Notes: generated by a model not told the origin, from the letters alone. Counted from the stretch's first letter, positions 1 to 7,194 are shown. The stretch is 11,759 nucleotides of DNA from Pirellulaceae bacterium (GCA_020846515.1 JADLDX010000697.1:1-11759), one strand, 5' to 3'. Numbers and translations: made by a program.

Positions 1-54
1 CTCGCTGACCAGGGTCTTATGCAAACAATAGGGACATGTAAAGTAGAAAGGCAT
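1..54 (-). CDS. N-terminal fragment of a CPYC zinc-ribbon-like protein, cut by the window edge
   Basis: Reading the minus strand from an ATG at 54 gives 18 codons, MPFYFTCPYCLHKTLVSE, still open at position 1. A CPxC knuckle at residues 7-10, right after a short hydrophobic start, is a common opening of planctomycete proteins that begin with half of a zinc ribbon and continue into membrane or forkhead-associated regions. That family knowledge is general and the rest of this protein is not visible. No strong ribosome binding site precedes the ATG; the best is a GGA about ten bases upstream. It would be divergent from dtd across a spacer of about 145 bp. The function cannot be told from this fragment. 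Confidence 0.5.
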   Translation of the reverse strand, partial: MPFYFTCPYCLHKTLVSE

Positions 55-187
55 CGTCGTATCCAGCGCCTACATCAGACTAGATTGTGTAATATCTTCT
101 CGGAGGTCGAGCGGTCATTCTAACAGGAACGCCTATCGACGTGCTTTGTTATCGAGCTTAAGCATTAACTGCAAATCGCTGCAGGGT

Positions 188-195
188 AGGGGAGG
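188..195 (+). promoter_or_regulatory. Strong Shine-Dalgarno fixing the dtd start
   Basis: AGGGGAGG lies about four bases before the ATG at 200. It is one of the clearest ribosome binding sites in the window and decides against the longer TTG start at 146. Confidence 0.7.
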
Positions 196-199
196 GCAT

Positions 200-652
200 A
201 TGCGCGCCGTGGTCCAACGTGTCACTTCGGCTGACGTCACCGTCGACGACCAAATCATCGGTCGCATCGAGCGAGGTCTCGTTGTCTTGCTGGGCGTTCA
301 GACGGGCGATTCGTCTCCGGATGTACGTTACATGTGCGACAAGATCATCGGCCTGCGCATTTTCGGTGACGCGGATGGCAAGATGAATCTCAGCTTGCAA
401 GACATCGGCGGCGCAGCGTTGATCATCAGCCAGTTCACCTTGCTGGCCGACGTGCGCAAAGGCAAGCGGCCCAGTTTCATTGGCGCCGCCCCGCCCGATC
501 AGGCTCGGCTTTTGTATACGGAGTTCTGCGACCTTGTTTTGTCTGCTGGTGTGCCGGTCGCCACCGGCCAATTCGCTGCCGACATGCAAGTACGTTTGGT
601 GAACGACGGACCGGTAACGATCATCCTCGATTCGCGAGGTTCACCGGCGTAG
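200..652 (+). CDS. dtd: D-aminoacyl-tRNA deacylase
   Basis: Cytoplasmic enzyme that hydrolyses D-amino acids (and glycine mischarged on tRNA-Ala) from tRNA, a proofreading step in translation. The protein is 150 residues, the normal size for bacterial Dtd. It opens with MRAVVQRV and carries the two hallmark motifs: SQFTL (77-81) and the Gly-cisPro motif in NDGPVT (135-140), which together form the active-site pocket at the dimer interface. KGKRPSF (87-93) is also typical. The frame stays open upstream to a TTG at 146, but the ATG at 200 is preceded by an excellent Shine-Dalgarno (AGGGGAGG, about 188-195) and fits the family N-terminus. It stands alone on the plus strand; the next gene faces it tail to tail. 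Confidence 0.97.
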   Translation: MRAVVQRVTSADVTVDDQIIGRIERGLVVLLGVQTGDSSPDVRYMCDKIIGLRIFGDADGKMNLSLQDIGGAALIISQFTLLADVRKGKRPSFIGAAPPDQARLLYTEFCDLVLSAGVPVATGQFAADMQVRLVNDGPVTIILDSRGSPA

Positions 653-663
653 GACTCGTAGGA

Positions 664-1380
664 CTACCTCAGCCATCCACCATCGACCACGATCTGCCAT
701 AGTTCGCGGGCCGTGTGAGGCACATCACTCGTATAGGGTCCAAAGCGATTCATGAACGCCTGGTCTTGATACACCAGATACGATAGTCCGACCAGTTTGA
801 AGTAAGTTGAAAAATTGGCCCAACGATCGTTGCCCCAAAGTTTCAGGGCTGTGCCGAACGATGATTTGAATTTGTATTGGCCGCGTTTAAAGTCCACGCT
901 CCAGATCTCATCCAAGATCAAGTGGCTCATGAATCCAGAGACAACTGCCATGGTCTTGAATATGCGCAGCGTAATGTCCTCGCAGTCCATGACCAGAAAC
1001 GAGATCATACCTACGACCACCGCAGCCGGCACGCTATGCCACATGCCGCGATGCACGGTGAAGCGACGAAATATTTCGGTCAGTCCGAAGCGAATGAACA
1101 AGTACAAGACGCCGGCAGCCAAGACCATCGTCTCATGCCCCCAGCCGAAACGCTGAAATCGTTCCACCATCAGCATAGGCACCACGGCTGCAGCCAGAGT
1201 AGTCGCTTCGCGCAGCGGTCGCCCCGAGTCGCTGTCCAAGTCCGGCAACATACCGCTGACACTGCACAAGCCCCCTGCTACGACGCACGTCTGCCAGGGC
1301 AAGCCGAGCTTGAAGCCGACCAGGCCATAGATCGCGCCGACCGTTGTACTGGTCAGCATGTGCGTTCGAAAGTCGGCCAT
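664..1380 (-). CDS. YdjM/DUF457-family membrane-bound metal-dependent hydrolase
   Basis: A 238-residue integral membrane protein of the LexA-binding/YdjM (DUF457) type, predicted to be a metal-dependent hydrolase; substrates are unknown for the family. Putative metal ligands are in the usual order: His7 (DFRTHML), the acidic PDLDSDSGR segment (46-54), HRGMWHS (110-116) and SHLILDE (152-158). Hydrophobic helices lie at about 11-28, 31-45, 60-72, 84-99, 117-132 and 141-156, followed by a C-terminal part of about 75 residues with basic and aromatic character. The ATG at 1380 has an AAGGAG ribosome binding site at 1391-1396 (ten-base spacing). The stop lies 11 bp from the convergent dtd stop, leaving little room for a terminator. 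The family is confident; the reaction is not known. Confidence 0.88.
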   Translation of the reverse strand: MADFRTHMLTSTTVGAIYGLVGFKLGLPWQTCVVAGGLCSVSGMLPDLDSDSGRPLREATTLAAAVVPMLMVERFQRFGWGHETMVLAAGVLYLFIRFGLTEIFRRFTVHRGMWHSVPAAVVVGMISFLVMDCEDITLRIFKTMAVVSGFMSHLILDEIWSVDFKRGQYKFKSSFGTALKLWGNDRWANFSTYFKLVGLSYLVYQDQAFMNRFGPYTSDVPHTARELWQIVVDGGWLR

Positions 1381-1390
1381 GATTGCGGTG

Positions 1391-1396
1391 CTCCTT
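1391..1396 (-). promoter_or_regulatory. Shine-Dalgarno of the YdjM-like gene
   Basis: On the minus strand AAGGAG precedes the ATG at 1380 with a ten-base spacer, slightly long but a full match to the anti-SD core. Confidence 0.55.
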
Positions 1397-1595
1397 CACG
1401 TACAGTCCGAAGTGCCTACATCAGCATCTCTTTAGTCCCTGATGGCTAAGGGTGGATAATAGGCTGCCGGCCCCGTGGAGCTCAAGGTGAAAACAGTGCT
1501 ATTCGCACGCCGGAGCCTTTCTGCTACAACGCCCTGCACCGTTTCTGATTACCGCGTGTTAACCACGTCGTTAGGGTGTTCGTTTTCAGGCTTTT

Positions 1596-1600
1596 GAGGA
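1596..1600 (+). promoter_or_regulatory. Shine-Dalgarno that selects the CvpA start at 1610
   Basis: GAGGA ends immediately before the upstream ATG at 1601, too close to serve it, but sits nine bases before the in-frame ATG at 1610. Confidence 0.55.
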
Positions 1601-1609
1601 ATGGAATCC

Positions 1610-2551
1610 ATGCAGGCTTATGACCTGATCATGCTAGTTGTCTTGGGCGCAGCCACGATCCTGGGTGCCATCAAAGGCTTTGCCTGGCAAGTCGCCTCGT
1701 TGGCTTCGATCTTTGCTAGCTATCTCGTGGCGGTTAATTTTCGTTTCGACCTGGCCAAGATGATCCAGGCCACGCCGCCATGGAATGTGTTTCTGGCGAT
1801 GCTGATTTTGTATGTGGGCACCTCGTTTGTGATCTGGGTGGCCTTTCGCTTGCTCAGCGGCCTGATCGACCAGGTGCGACTGAAAGAATTTGATCGACAT
1901 CTGGGTGCCTTGTTTGGTTTGGCCAAGGGCGGCATGTATTGCTTGCTGATCACCATGTTCGCCATGACGTTGCTGGGGCCGAAGCAGCAGGAAGCCATTT
2001 GTCGATCGCAGTCGGGCTATTACATTGCCAGCGCGCTGGACAACGCGGGTGGCGTGCTGCCGAAGGAATTGCACGATGTGGTTGGTCCGTATCTGGACCG
2101 ATTGGATGACAAACTGCATCAGCAGTTTCCGGCCGGTGATCCCAACAACCCCAGCTCGCCAGCGGGCGGCTTATGGCCGAGCAGTTGGGCTGGTGGAACC
2201 AGCGGCGGGCCGGCCAATGGTGCCGGTGGGTTTGACCTAGGCGGCGCGATTCAATCGGGACTGGGTATCGGTCCTGCGGGAACTGGACCAGCGGCATCGG
2301 GAGGCGGTTCTGCGGGAGTTGGTCCGTCCGGCATGGGAGTTGGACAAGAGCAGGGCTCTGGAGGCGGTTTCAACTTTTGGCCCAGTGGAGCGCCGCCGCA
2401 AGCCGCGCCGCAGGCGCCGACGCCACAAAACTATCCGCCGTTGCTGCCGCCACCGCCGGGATCATTTGGTTACGATCCAAGCGCGCTGGCGCCAAACAAC
2501 AACTGGCAACAAGCGCAGCTTCCCAACGGCAACGCGAACTGGCCACGTTGA
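1610..2551 (+). CDS. CvpA-family membrane protein with a long Gly/Pro-rich tail
   Basis: Inner-membrane protein of the CvpA family (colicin V production / envelope maintenance). From the ATG at 1610 it is 313 residues. Helices lie at about 5-22, 27-44, 60-82 and 98-122, and the family signature FDRHLGALFGLAKG is at 94-107. A short amphipathic region to about 172 (LHDVVGPYLDRLDDKLHQQF) ends the conserved part. Residues about 175-313 are low complexity, rich in Gly, Pro, Ser, Ala, Asn and Gln with very few charges, and make the protein nearly twice the usual CvpA size of about 160-200. The ATG at 1601 abuts a GAGGA at 1596-1600, so the second ATG, with a nine-base spacer, is the better start. 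The gene is divergent from the YdjM-like gene across about 230 bp and convergent with accA. Its specific role here is unknown. Confidence 0.85.
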   Translation: MQAYDLIMLVVLGAATILGAIKGFAWQVASLASIFASYLVAVNFRFDLAKMIQATPPWNVFLAMLILYVGTSFVIWVAFRLLSGLIDQVRLKEFDRHLGALFGLAKGGMYCLLITMFAMTLLGPKQQEAICRSQSGYYIASALDNAGGVLPKELHDVVGPYLDRLDDKLHQQFPAGDPNNPSSPAGGLWPSSWAGGTSGGPANGAGGFDLGGAIQSGLGIGPAGTGPAASGGGSAGVGPSGMGVGQEQGSGGGFNFWPSGAPPQAAPQAPTPQNYPPLLPPPPGSFGYDPSALAPNNNWQQAQLPNGNANWPR

Positions 2552-2919
2552 TCGCGAACGGGTTCAGACGCTGTGTCGAAGTGACTGAACATCCCGGATG
2601 CGAACGCTGGCGACATGGCTGTTGATATGGTGCTCGTCAGCCTCGCACACGACACACGATCACTGGGCGAGCGTTACAGAGGGCGGACTGGGCGGAAATC
2701 AAAAACGCCTGGGCGCCAGGCAAAACCGGGGCTCAAACCGAACATAAGAAACATTATCGGACGTTACTCCGGGGCTGTTTTCACTGCAATACGCCCGCTA
2801 GCGCGACGTCCCGACGTGCTCTCAGCAGCCACGTCTCTCGCGTGACCGCCGCCTCCGGAGATGCCAACACGCAGAGATGTCGGCCCCGAGAATCAGAATG
2901 AAGAATCAAGCGTCAAGAA
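2552..2919. other. Intergenic spacer between convergent cvpA-like gene and accA
   Basis: This 368-bp stretch separates two convergent genes. A 76-codon open frame (2615-2845, plus) has no ribosome binding site, no recognisable motif and a composition rich in Arg and Gly, so I do not call it. The only structured element I see is the short inverted repeat at 2707-2721. A lone GCTAGCGC at 2797-2804 matches the arm of the palindrome at 9235-9291 but has no partner arm nearby. Confidence 0.6.
2703..2721 (-). terminator. Possible rho-independent terminator on the accA strand
   Basis: GCCTGG-GCG-CCAGGC (2707-2721) is a perfect six-base-pair inverted repeat. On the minus strand it is followed by CGTTTTTGATTT, a short U-run, so it has terminator geometry for leftward transcripts. 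It lies about 200 bp past the accA stop, farther than usual, and the loop of three is small. There is no T-run on the plus side, so it would not serve the CvpA gene. Confidence 0.35.
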
Positions 2920-3882
2920 CTACGCCTCGACGAACTGTCCCATCGCGCGGAACTTCTCGTAGCGACTGTCGATGAGCGTCTCAACGGGCTGGCTCTTCAA
3001 CTGCGCCAGCGTGCGCAGCAGATAACTTTTCATCCGAGCCGCCATCTGATGATGATCCCGATGGGCGCCGCCCAGCGGCTCCACAATCACATCGTCGATC
3101 ACGCCCAGCTTCTGCAGATGAGTCGAGGTGAACTTCAAGGCCTCAGCCGCCTGCGGCGCGTACTGATGACTCTTCCACAAGATCCCGGCGCAACCCTCAG
3201 GGCTGATCACCGAGTAATAGGCATACTGCAAGACGGCGATCCGATCGCCCACGCCAATGCCCAACGCGCCACCCGATCCACCCTCACCAATAACGATGCA
3301 AATGATCGGTGTCTTGAGCTGGCTCATCTGGAACATGCTCTCAGCAATCACCTGAGCCTGACCACGCTCCTCAGCACCCACGCCCGGATAGGCGCCAGGC
3401 GTGTCAATGAAGCAAACGATCGGCAGCCCGTACTTCTCAGCCAGCCGCATCTTGCTCATCGCTTTGCGATAACCCTCGGGATGCGCACAGCCAAAGTTGC
3501 AGACTGAACGCTCCTTGTAGGTACGGCCTTTTTGATGCCCCACGATCATCACCTTGTGCTGATCGATCTTGGCCCAACCGGTGACCATCGCGCGGTCATC
3601 GCCAAAGTGCTTGTCTCCGTGCAACTCCACGAACTCGTCAAAGGCCAACTGCAAATAATCCCGCGTGTAAGGCCGATTCTTGTGACGCGATACTTGCACG
3701 ATCTGCCAAGGGTTCAGCTGGCCATAGATCTCGCGCGTGATCGAAATCAACTTGTGCCGCAACTCAATCAGCTGCTTCTCAACCGGATCGGTTCGCGGTT
3801 CAATCTTCTCAAGCTCAGCAATTGCTTGCTCCAACTCGATAATCGGCTCTTCAAACTCAAGCCCAGCGTGTGCTTTGTCCAT
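2920..3882 (-). CDS. accA: Acetyl-CoA carboxylase carboxyltransferase subunit alpha
   Basis: AccA pairs with AccD to transfer CO2 from carboxybiotin to acetyl-CoA, giving malonyl-CoA, the first committed step of fatty-acid synthesis in the cytoplasm. The 320-residue length is standard. The N-terminal LEFEEPIIELEQAIAELE helix (8-25) is the family opening. The crotonase-like core includes FIDTPGAYPGVGAEERGQ (158-175), the oxyanion-hole glycines GEGGSGGALGIG (199-210) and SPEGCAGILWKS (227-238). The start at 3882 matches the family start, although only a weak AAGAG lies upstream. It is the last gene of the minus-strand run, 117 bp behind kinase A, and the spacer holds part of a 15-nt repeat. accD and the biotin subunits are not in this window. 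Confidence 0.97.
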   Translation of the reverse strand: MDKAHAGLEFEEPIIELEQAIAELEKIEPRTDPVEKQLIELRHKLISITREIYGQLNPWQIVQVSRHKNRPYTRDYLQLAFDEFVELHGDKHFGDDRAMVTGWAKIDQHKVMIVGHQKGRTYKERSVCNFGCAHPEGYRKAMSKMRLAEKYGLPIVCFIDTPGAYPGVGAEERGQAQVIAESMFQMSQLKTPIICIVIGEGGSGGALGIGVGDRIAVLQYAYYSVISPEGCAGILWKSHQYAPQAAEALKFTSTHLQKLGVIDDVIVEPLGGAHRDHHQMAARMKSYLLRTLAQLKSQPVETLIDSRYEKFRAMGQFVEA

Positions 3883-3956
3883 CTCTTATTTCACTTTGGA
3901 TTGAATGACTGTTTCGGCCCAACTAGCGGCCTGTGTCTTTGCTTGCTTCCTTGACC

Positions 3957-4030
3957 TTTTCGTCTTTGTCCTACTCGTCCATGTTTAATCGTCCATGTTC
4001 TATTCGTCTTTGTCCTTCTCGCCTTTGTCC
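3957..4030 (-). repeat. About 15-nt tandem repeat spanning the kinase A stop codon
   Basis: On the minus strand five units follow one another: GGACAAAGGCGAGAA (4030-4016), GGACAAAGACGAATA (4015-4001), GAACATGGACGATTA (4000-3986), AACATGGACGAGTA (3985-3972, one base short) and GGACAAAGACGAAAA (3971-3957). A weaker sixth unit, GGTCAAGGAAGCAAG, lies at 3956-3942. The first two units encode the DKGEK-DKDE tail of kinase A, and the TAG at 4002-4000 is produced at the junction of units two and three. The array therefore straddles coding and non-coding sequence between kinase A and accA. Confidence 0.75.
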
Positions 4031-4890
4031 CCAAAAATGCTGGTGGTCGGAATACGCGGCGGCTTCTTGAAGATGCGGACCACGCGAATCTGCTTGAGCA
4101 CTTCCCACATCGACGGCAAACGATCCTCAGGCTTTTTGGCCAACAACGACTTCAGCAGACTCGTGAACTCATTACTCACGTTTTCATTGGCCACTTGCGG
4201 TGACGGTATCGCCGCCGAGATGTGCTTGTTGAGCAACTCGTTGGGACTGCTGCCGGTATAGGGCGGTTTGCCCGACACCATTTCAAACAACGTGCAACCA
4301 AAACTGTACACGTCGGCTCGTTGATCGAGCGTCTGACCCTTGATCTGTTCAGGCGACATATAACTCATCGTGCCTTGCACATTCTTGACCTTGCCACTGA
4401 ATAACTTGGCAAGTCCGGTTTTCATTTTCTGGGAGATGGCAAAGTCAATCAGACGCACATCACCCTCGGCACTGACGAGAAAATTATCTGGCTTCACATC
4501 ACAATGCACAAAGCCTTTGCTGTGCATATAAGACAAGCCCTCTGTGGCGCGCACAATAATCTTATCTAACATATAAGCAATTGAATCAGTGCCTTGCCTG
4601 AGCGCCTGCTTGATACTCATCTGGCTAAACAATTCCATCGACATATATGGAGCCTTGGCCTCCAAGTCGAGTTTGTGCATTTTTATAATATTGGGATGCA
4701 CCAACTGTAAACCAACTTCAAATTCATTCTTGAATATAGCCAATTCAGCTTTATCATCGCGCATGTCCGGTTTTAATATTTTAACAGCCACGCGTGGGCC
4801 AGCAGCGCCTTCGGATGCTTCCCATATTTGAGAAGAATTACCAGCGTGCAAAAGGCGTATCAGCCGATATGGGCCAAGTATTTTATCCAT
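4000..4890 (-). CDS. Atypical Hanks-type serine/threonine protein kinase (kinase A)
   Basis: Soluble protein kinase of 296 residues from the ATG at 4890, with no membrane segment or sensor domain. Kinase landmarks in order: a degenerate glycine loop HAGNSSQIWEA (15-25), ATP lysine Lys37 in VAVK, probable helix-C Glu56, catalytic loop HCDVKPDN (129-136), metal-binding DFA (149-151), SPEQ (179-182) and DVYSFG. Arg of HRD is Cys and Gly of DFG is Ala, so it is a non-RD kinase with an unusual metal loop, but Lys37, Asp131, Asn136 and Asp149 remain and activity is plausible. A basic segment, VVRIFKKPPRIP, follows the kinase fold and a charged DKGEKDKDE tail ends it. The frame is open to an ATG at 4977; I prefer 4890 because it has AGG seven bases upstream and aligns with the neighbour kinase. 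Its 5' half is very AT-rich. It is clearly a paralogue of the gene at 5047-5943. The target is unknown. Confidence 0.9.
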   Translation of the reverse strand: MDKILGPYRLIRLLHAGNSSQIWEASEGAAGPRVAVKILKPDMRDDKAELAIFKNEFEVGLQLVHPNIIKMHKLDLEAKAPYMSMELFSQMSIKQALRQGTDSIAYMLDKIIVRATEGLSYMHSKGFVHCDVKPDNFLVSAEGDVRLIDFAISQKMKTGLAKLFSGKVKNVQGTMSYMSPEQIKGQTLDQRADVYSFGCTLFEMVSGKPPYTGSSPNELLNKHISAAIPSPQVANENVSNEFTSLLKSLLAKKPEDRLPSMWEVLKQIRVVRIFKKPPRIPTTSIFGDKGEKDKDE

Positions 4891-5046
4891 AAATTTACCT
4901 ACGCACGTGAGCAAAAGCGATTCGGGTTCAAGGCATTTTGTGCAAGTGTCACAGCACAAAAAACACGACAATGACATATGCCTGCCAGCAACTTGCTTGA
5001 GATCGCAGCAGAATTGGGCTTTTGTTCCGATTGTGTGCGCACTTGA

Positions 5047-5943
5047 TTAGCGTTGTCCACTGGTTGGAAACTCATCAAAGATGCTCGTCTCAGGAATTCT
5101 TGGTGGTTTTTTAAATATACGCACAGCGCGAACTTGCTTTAATATCTCCCACATCGAGGGCGTGCGCGCCTCCGGTTTCTTGGCCATCATCGTCTTGAGC
5201 AAGTTGGCGAACTCCGGCGTGACGTTGTCATTGGCGACTAAAGGCGATGGAATGGAAGCCGAGATGTGTTTATTGAGCAGCTCATTGGGACTGGTACCCG
5301 TGAACGGTGGCTTGCCGGTTACCAACTCAAATAGCACGCAACCAAAACTATACACATCCGCTCGTTGATCCAGCGACTCGCCACGAATCTGCTCAGGCGC
5401 CATATAACTGAGCGTGCCTTGGACGTTCTTGGCTTTCCCACTAAAGAACCTGGCTATTCCGCTCTTCATCTTTTGCGATATGGTGAAGTCAATCAATTTG
5501 ACCTCCCCTTCGCGGCTGACCAGAAAATTGTCAGGCTTGACGTCGCAGTGCACGAAGCCCTTGCTGTGCATGTAGTACAAACCTTCCGTGCAATGCTCGA
5601 TGATTTTATCGAGCATAAACGCCAACGAGTCCGGCCCTCGCCGCAGGGCCTGCTTCATGTTCAATTCACTAAATAACTCCAACGCGATGAATGGTGTCGG
5701 AGGGTCCATGACCAGCTTGTGCACCTTGATGACGTAGGGATGCGACAATTGAGCGGCTATGTCATACTCATTCCGCAAAAACATCAACTCCTGCTTGTCT
5801 GTACTACAATCCGATCGCAATACCTTCAGCGCGTATCTGGCATTGGTACCGCTTTCGATCGCTTCCCAAACCTGACAGGAGCTACCCGCACGAATCAGCC
5901 TGGCCAGGCGGTAAGGGCCGAGAAAGTCACGAGCTTTGGTCAC
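5047..5943 (-). CDS. Atypical Hanks-type serine/threonine protein kinase (kinase B)
   Basis: A 298-residue soluble kinase starting at a GTG (5943). By eye it is well over half identical to the next gene, with no gaps across the fold. The glycine loop is again reduced (RAGSSCQVWEA, 18-28). Other landmarks are ATP lysine Lys40 (YALK), catalytic loop HCDVKPDN (132-139), DFT in place of DFG (152-154), APEQ and DVYSFG. The long stretch GFVHCDVKPDNFLVS is shared word for word with kinase A, as is VRIFKKPPRIP after the fold; the final residues (DEFPTSGQR) differ and lack the charged repeat. There is no sensor domain, so input must come from another protein or ligand, or the pair may act on each other; that is inference. 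Base composition is ordinary for the region. It sits 97-99 bp after the glycosyltransferase gene. No good Shine-Dalgarno is seen, so the start rests on alignment with kinase A. Confidence 0.92.
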   Translation of the reverse strand: MTKARDFLGPYRLARLIRAGSSCQVWEAIESGTNARYALKVLRSDCSTDKQELMFLRNEYDIAAQLSHPYVIKVHKLVMDPPTPFIALELFSELNMKQALRRGPDSLAFMLDKIIEHCTEGLYYMHSKGFVHCDVKPDNFLVSREGEVKLIDFTISQKMKSGIARFFSGKAKNVQGTLSYMAPEQIRGESLDQRADVYSFGCVLFELVTGKPPFTGTSPNELLNKHISASIPSPLVANDNVTPEFANLLKTMMAKKPEARTPSMWEILKQVRAVRIFKKPPRIPETSIFDEFPTSGQR

Positions 5944-6042
5944 GGGTAAGTCACTTTTCTACTTGTCCTGAGTTATCAAGGGTCAACCTTGCCATAATAA
6001 GCCAAACGCATCCCCGCCGGAAGAAGGCTGGTCCAGCCCCGC
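5944..6042 (-). other. Spacer between glycosyltransferase gene and kinase B with two short inverted repeats
   Basis: GGCTG-GTC-CAGCC (6026-6038) lies five bases past the glycosyltransferase stop and is followed on the minus strand by TTCTTCC, a poor U-tract, so it is at best a weak terminator. CAAGG-GTCAA-CCTTG (5977-5991) lies closer to kinase B and contains a TTGACC on the minus strand, but I find no convincing -10 hexamer at the right distance. Either could act on kinase B expression; neither is firm. Confidence 0.3.
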
Positions 6043-7194
6043 TCACACAAAACGACCATACAACTCCCGAATCTGGCGCGTCATCGTCGTGTGCCGAAAC
6101 TGATCCGTGAACCGCCTTGCGCCCCCCTGCCCTAGCCTGGTTCGCAACCCATTATCACGGGCTAATGACAGCATTGCTGCGCTGAGCTCCTCGATGGCTT
6201 GTGGCTTGATCAGAAAGCCAGTCTCGCCTGGCAAAACGACTTCTCGAGCTCCGTCGATGTCATAACTGATCACCGGCAGCCCAGCGATTAAAGCCTGTGG
6301 CAGCGTGCGGGCCAGTCCCTCCCGCAAACTAGTGTGGACCAGCGCGTCCATGGCGCTCATGTAGTACGGAATACGCTCTGGCTGCACCAGGCCGGCAAAG
6401 ATAAACGTCGCCTGCAACCCCTGCTCGACAATCTGCGCCTGCAATTGGCGGCGCAGAATTCCATCGCCGACCAGCAAAATACGGGCCTGCGGACACTGCT
6501 TTACCAGACTCCTGGCCGCCTCGATCAAGTACTCATGCCCCTTGAGCGGAAAGAGCCGGGCGATTTTGCCAAACACAATTTGATCCTCGGCAATGCCCAA
6601 TTCGCGACGCGCGGCCGCGCGATATTGGCCCGATTGCTGAAACGGTTCCACCTTCATGCCGGAATAGATCGTGGTGAACTTGGCACGTGGAGCCACTCCG
6701 GCTGCGACCATCAGATCAGTCATGGCGTCCGCCACGCTGATCATGTGATGGCAGCGTCCAGCCGCCCAGCGTTCGCAGGCGACGAAGAACTTGCGCGCAA
6801 TCGCAGATTGATAAGGATGAAACGGCGCTCCGTGCACGGTATGAATGACGGCCGGCACTTTCATTTGCCAAGCCGCCGCTCGCCCAAGTAGACCAGCTTT
6901 GGCACTGTGCGTATGCACGACATCAGGACGATAGCGTTTAATCTGACTCTTCAATTGACGATAAGCCCGCCAATCGGCCAGAGGTTGTATGTTCCTGATC
7001 AGCGAAGGCGTGGTCTCAATTGCCAAGCCCCCTACCCTACCCTCTTGCAATAAACCACCTTCAGGCCCTTGCTGCGGACCGGTTACCAAGAGCACCTCGT
7101 CACCATACTCTTGCAACAAGTCCAAGCAGTTGTAGAGCGTATTCTCCTGCGCGCCGCCGATGATCATTCGAGTGATGATGTGCATTACACGCAT
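6043..7194 (-). CDS. GT4-family (GT-B fold) glycosyltransferase
   Basis: Retaining glycosyltransferase of family 4, likely adding a sugar from a nucleotide-sugar donor to a polysaccharide, lipid or glycan acceptor at the cytoplasmic face of the membrane. It has 383 residues. The N-terminal Rossmann domain opens with MHIITRMIIGGAQENTL (GGAQ, 13-16), and VVHTHSAKAGLLGR (92-105) is the usual acceptor-domain segment. The C-terminal donor domain has GKIARLFPLKGHEYLI (209-224, with Arg213 and Lys218 as likely phosphate contacts), LLVGDG (240-245), REGLARTLPQALIAGLPV (291-308) and GETGFLI (323-329). The family EX7E pair is Glu292 and, at the second place, Gln300. The donor and acceptor cannot be told. 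It lies 58 bp behind truA and before the kinases; no other polysaccharide genes are in view. Confidence 0.9.
   Translation of the reverse strand: MRVMHIITRMIIGGAQENTLYNCLDLLQEYGDEVLLVTGPQQGPEGGLLQEGRVGGLAIETTPSLIRNIQPLADWRAYRQLKSQIKRYRPDVVHTHSAKAGLLGRAAAWQMKVPAVIHTVHGAPFHPYQSAIARKFFVACERWAAGRCHHMISVADAMTDLMVAAGVAPRAKFTTIYSGMKVEPFQQSGQYRAAARRELGIAEDQIVFGKIARLFPLKGHEYLIEAARSLVKQCPQARILLVGDGILRRQLQAQIVEQGLQATFIFAGLVQPERIPYYMSAMDALVHTSLREGLARTLPQALIAGLPVISYDIDGAREVVLPGETGFLIKPQAIEELSAAMLSLARDNGLRTRLGQGGARRFTDQFRHTTMTRQIRELYGRFV

Noticed and set aside
158..589. 143-codon minus-strand frame opposite dtd
   Set aside because: Shadow of dtd, whose motifs, length and ribosome binding site are unambiguous.
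877..1449. 190-codon plus-strand frame opposite the YdjM-like gene
   Set aside because: Antisense shadow of a gene with clear metal-ligand motifs and helices; the plus protein is His/Gln-rich without a family pattern.
1541..1575. CGTG-TTAAC-CACG partial palindrome before the CvpA gene as an operator
   Set aside because: Arms are only four bases, easily found by chance, and no paired promoter hexamers are visible nearby.
2615..2845. 76-codon plus-strand open frame in the spacer after the CvpA gene
   Set aside because: No ribosome binding site, no motif, Arg/Gly-rich random-like composition; it includes the terminator-like inverted repeat.
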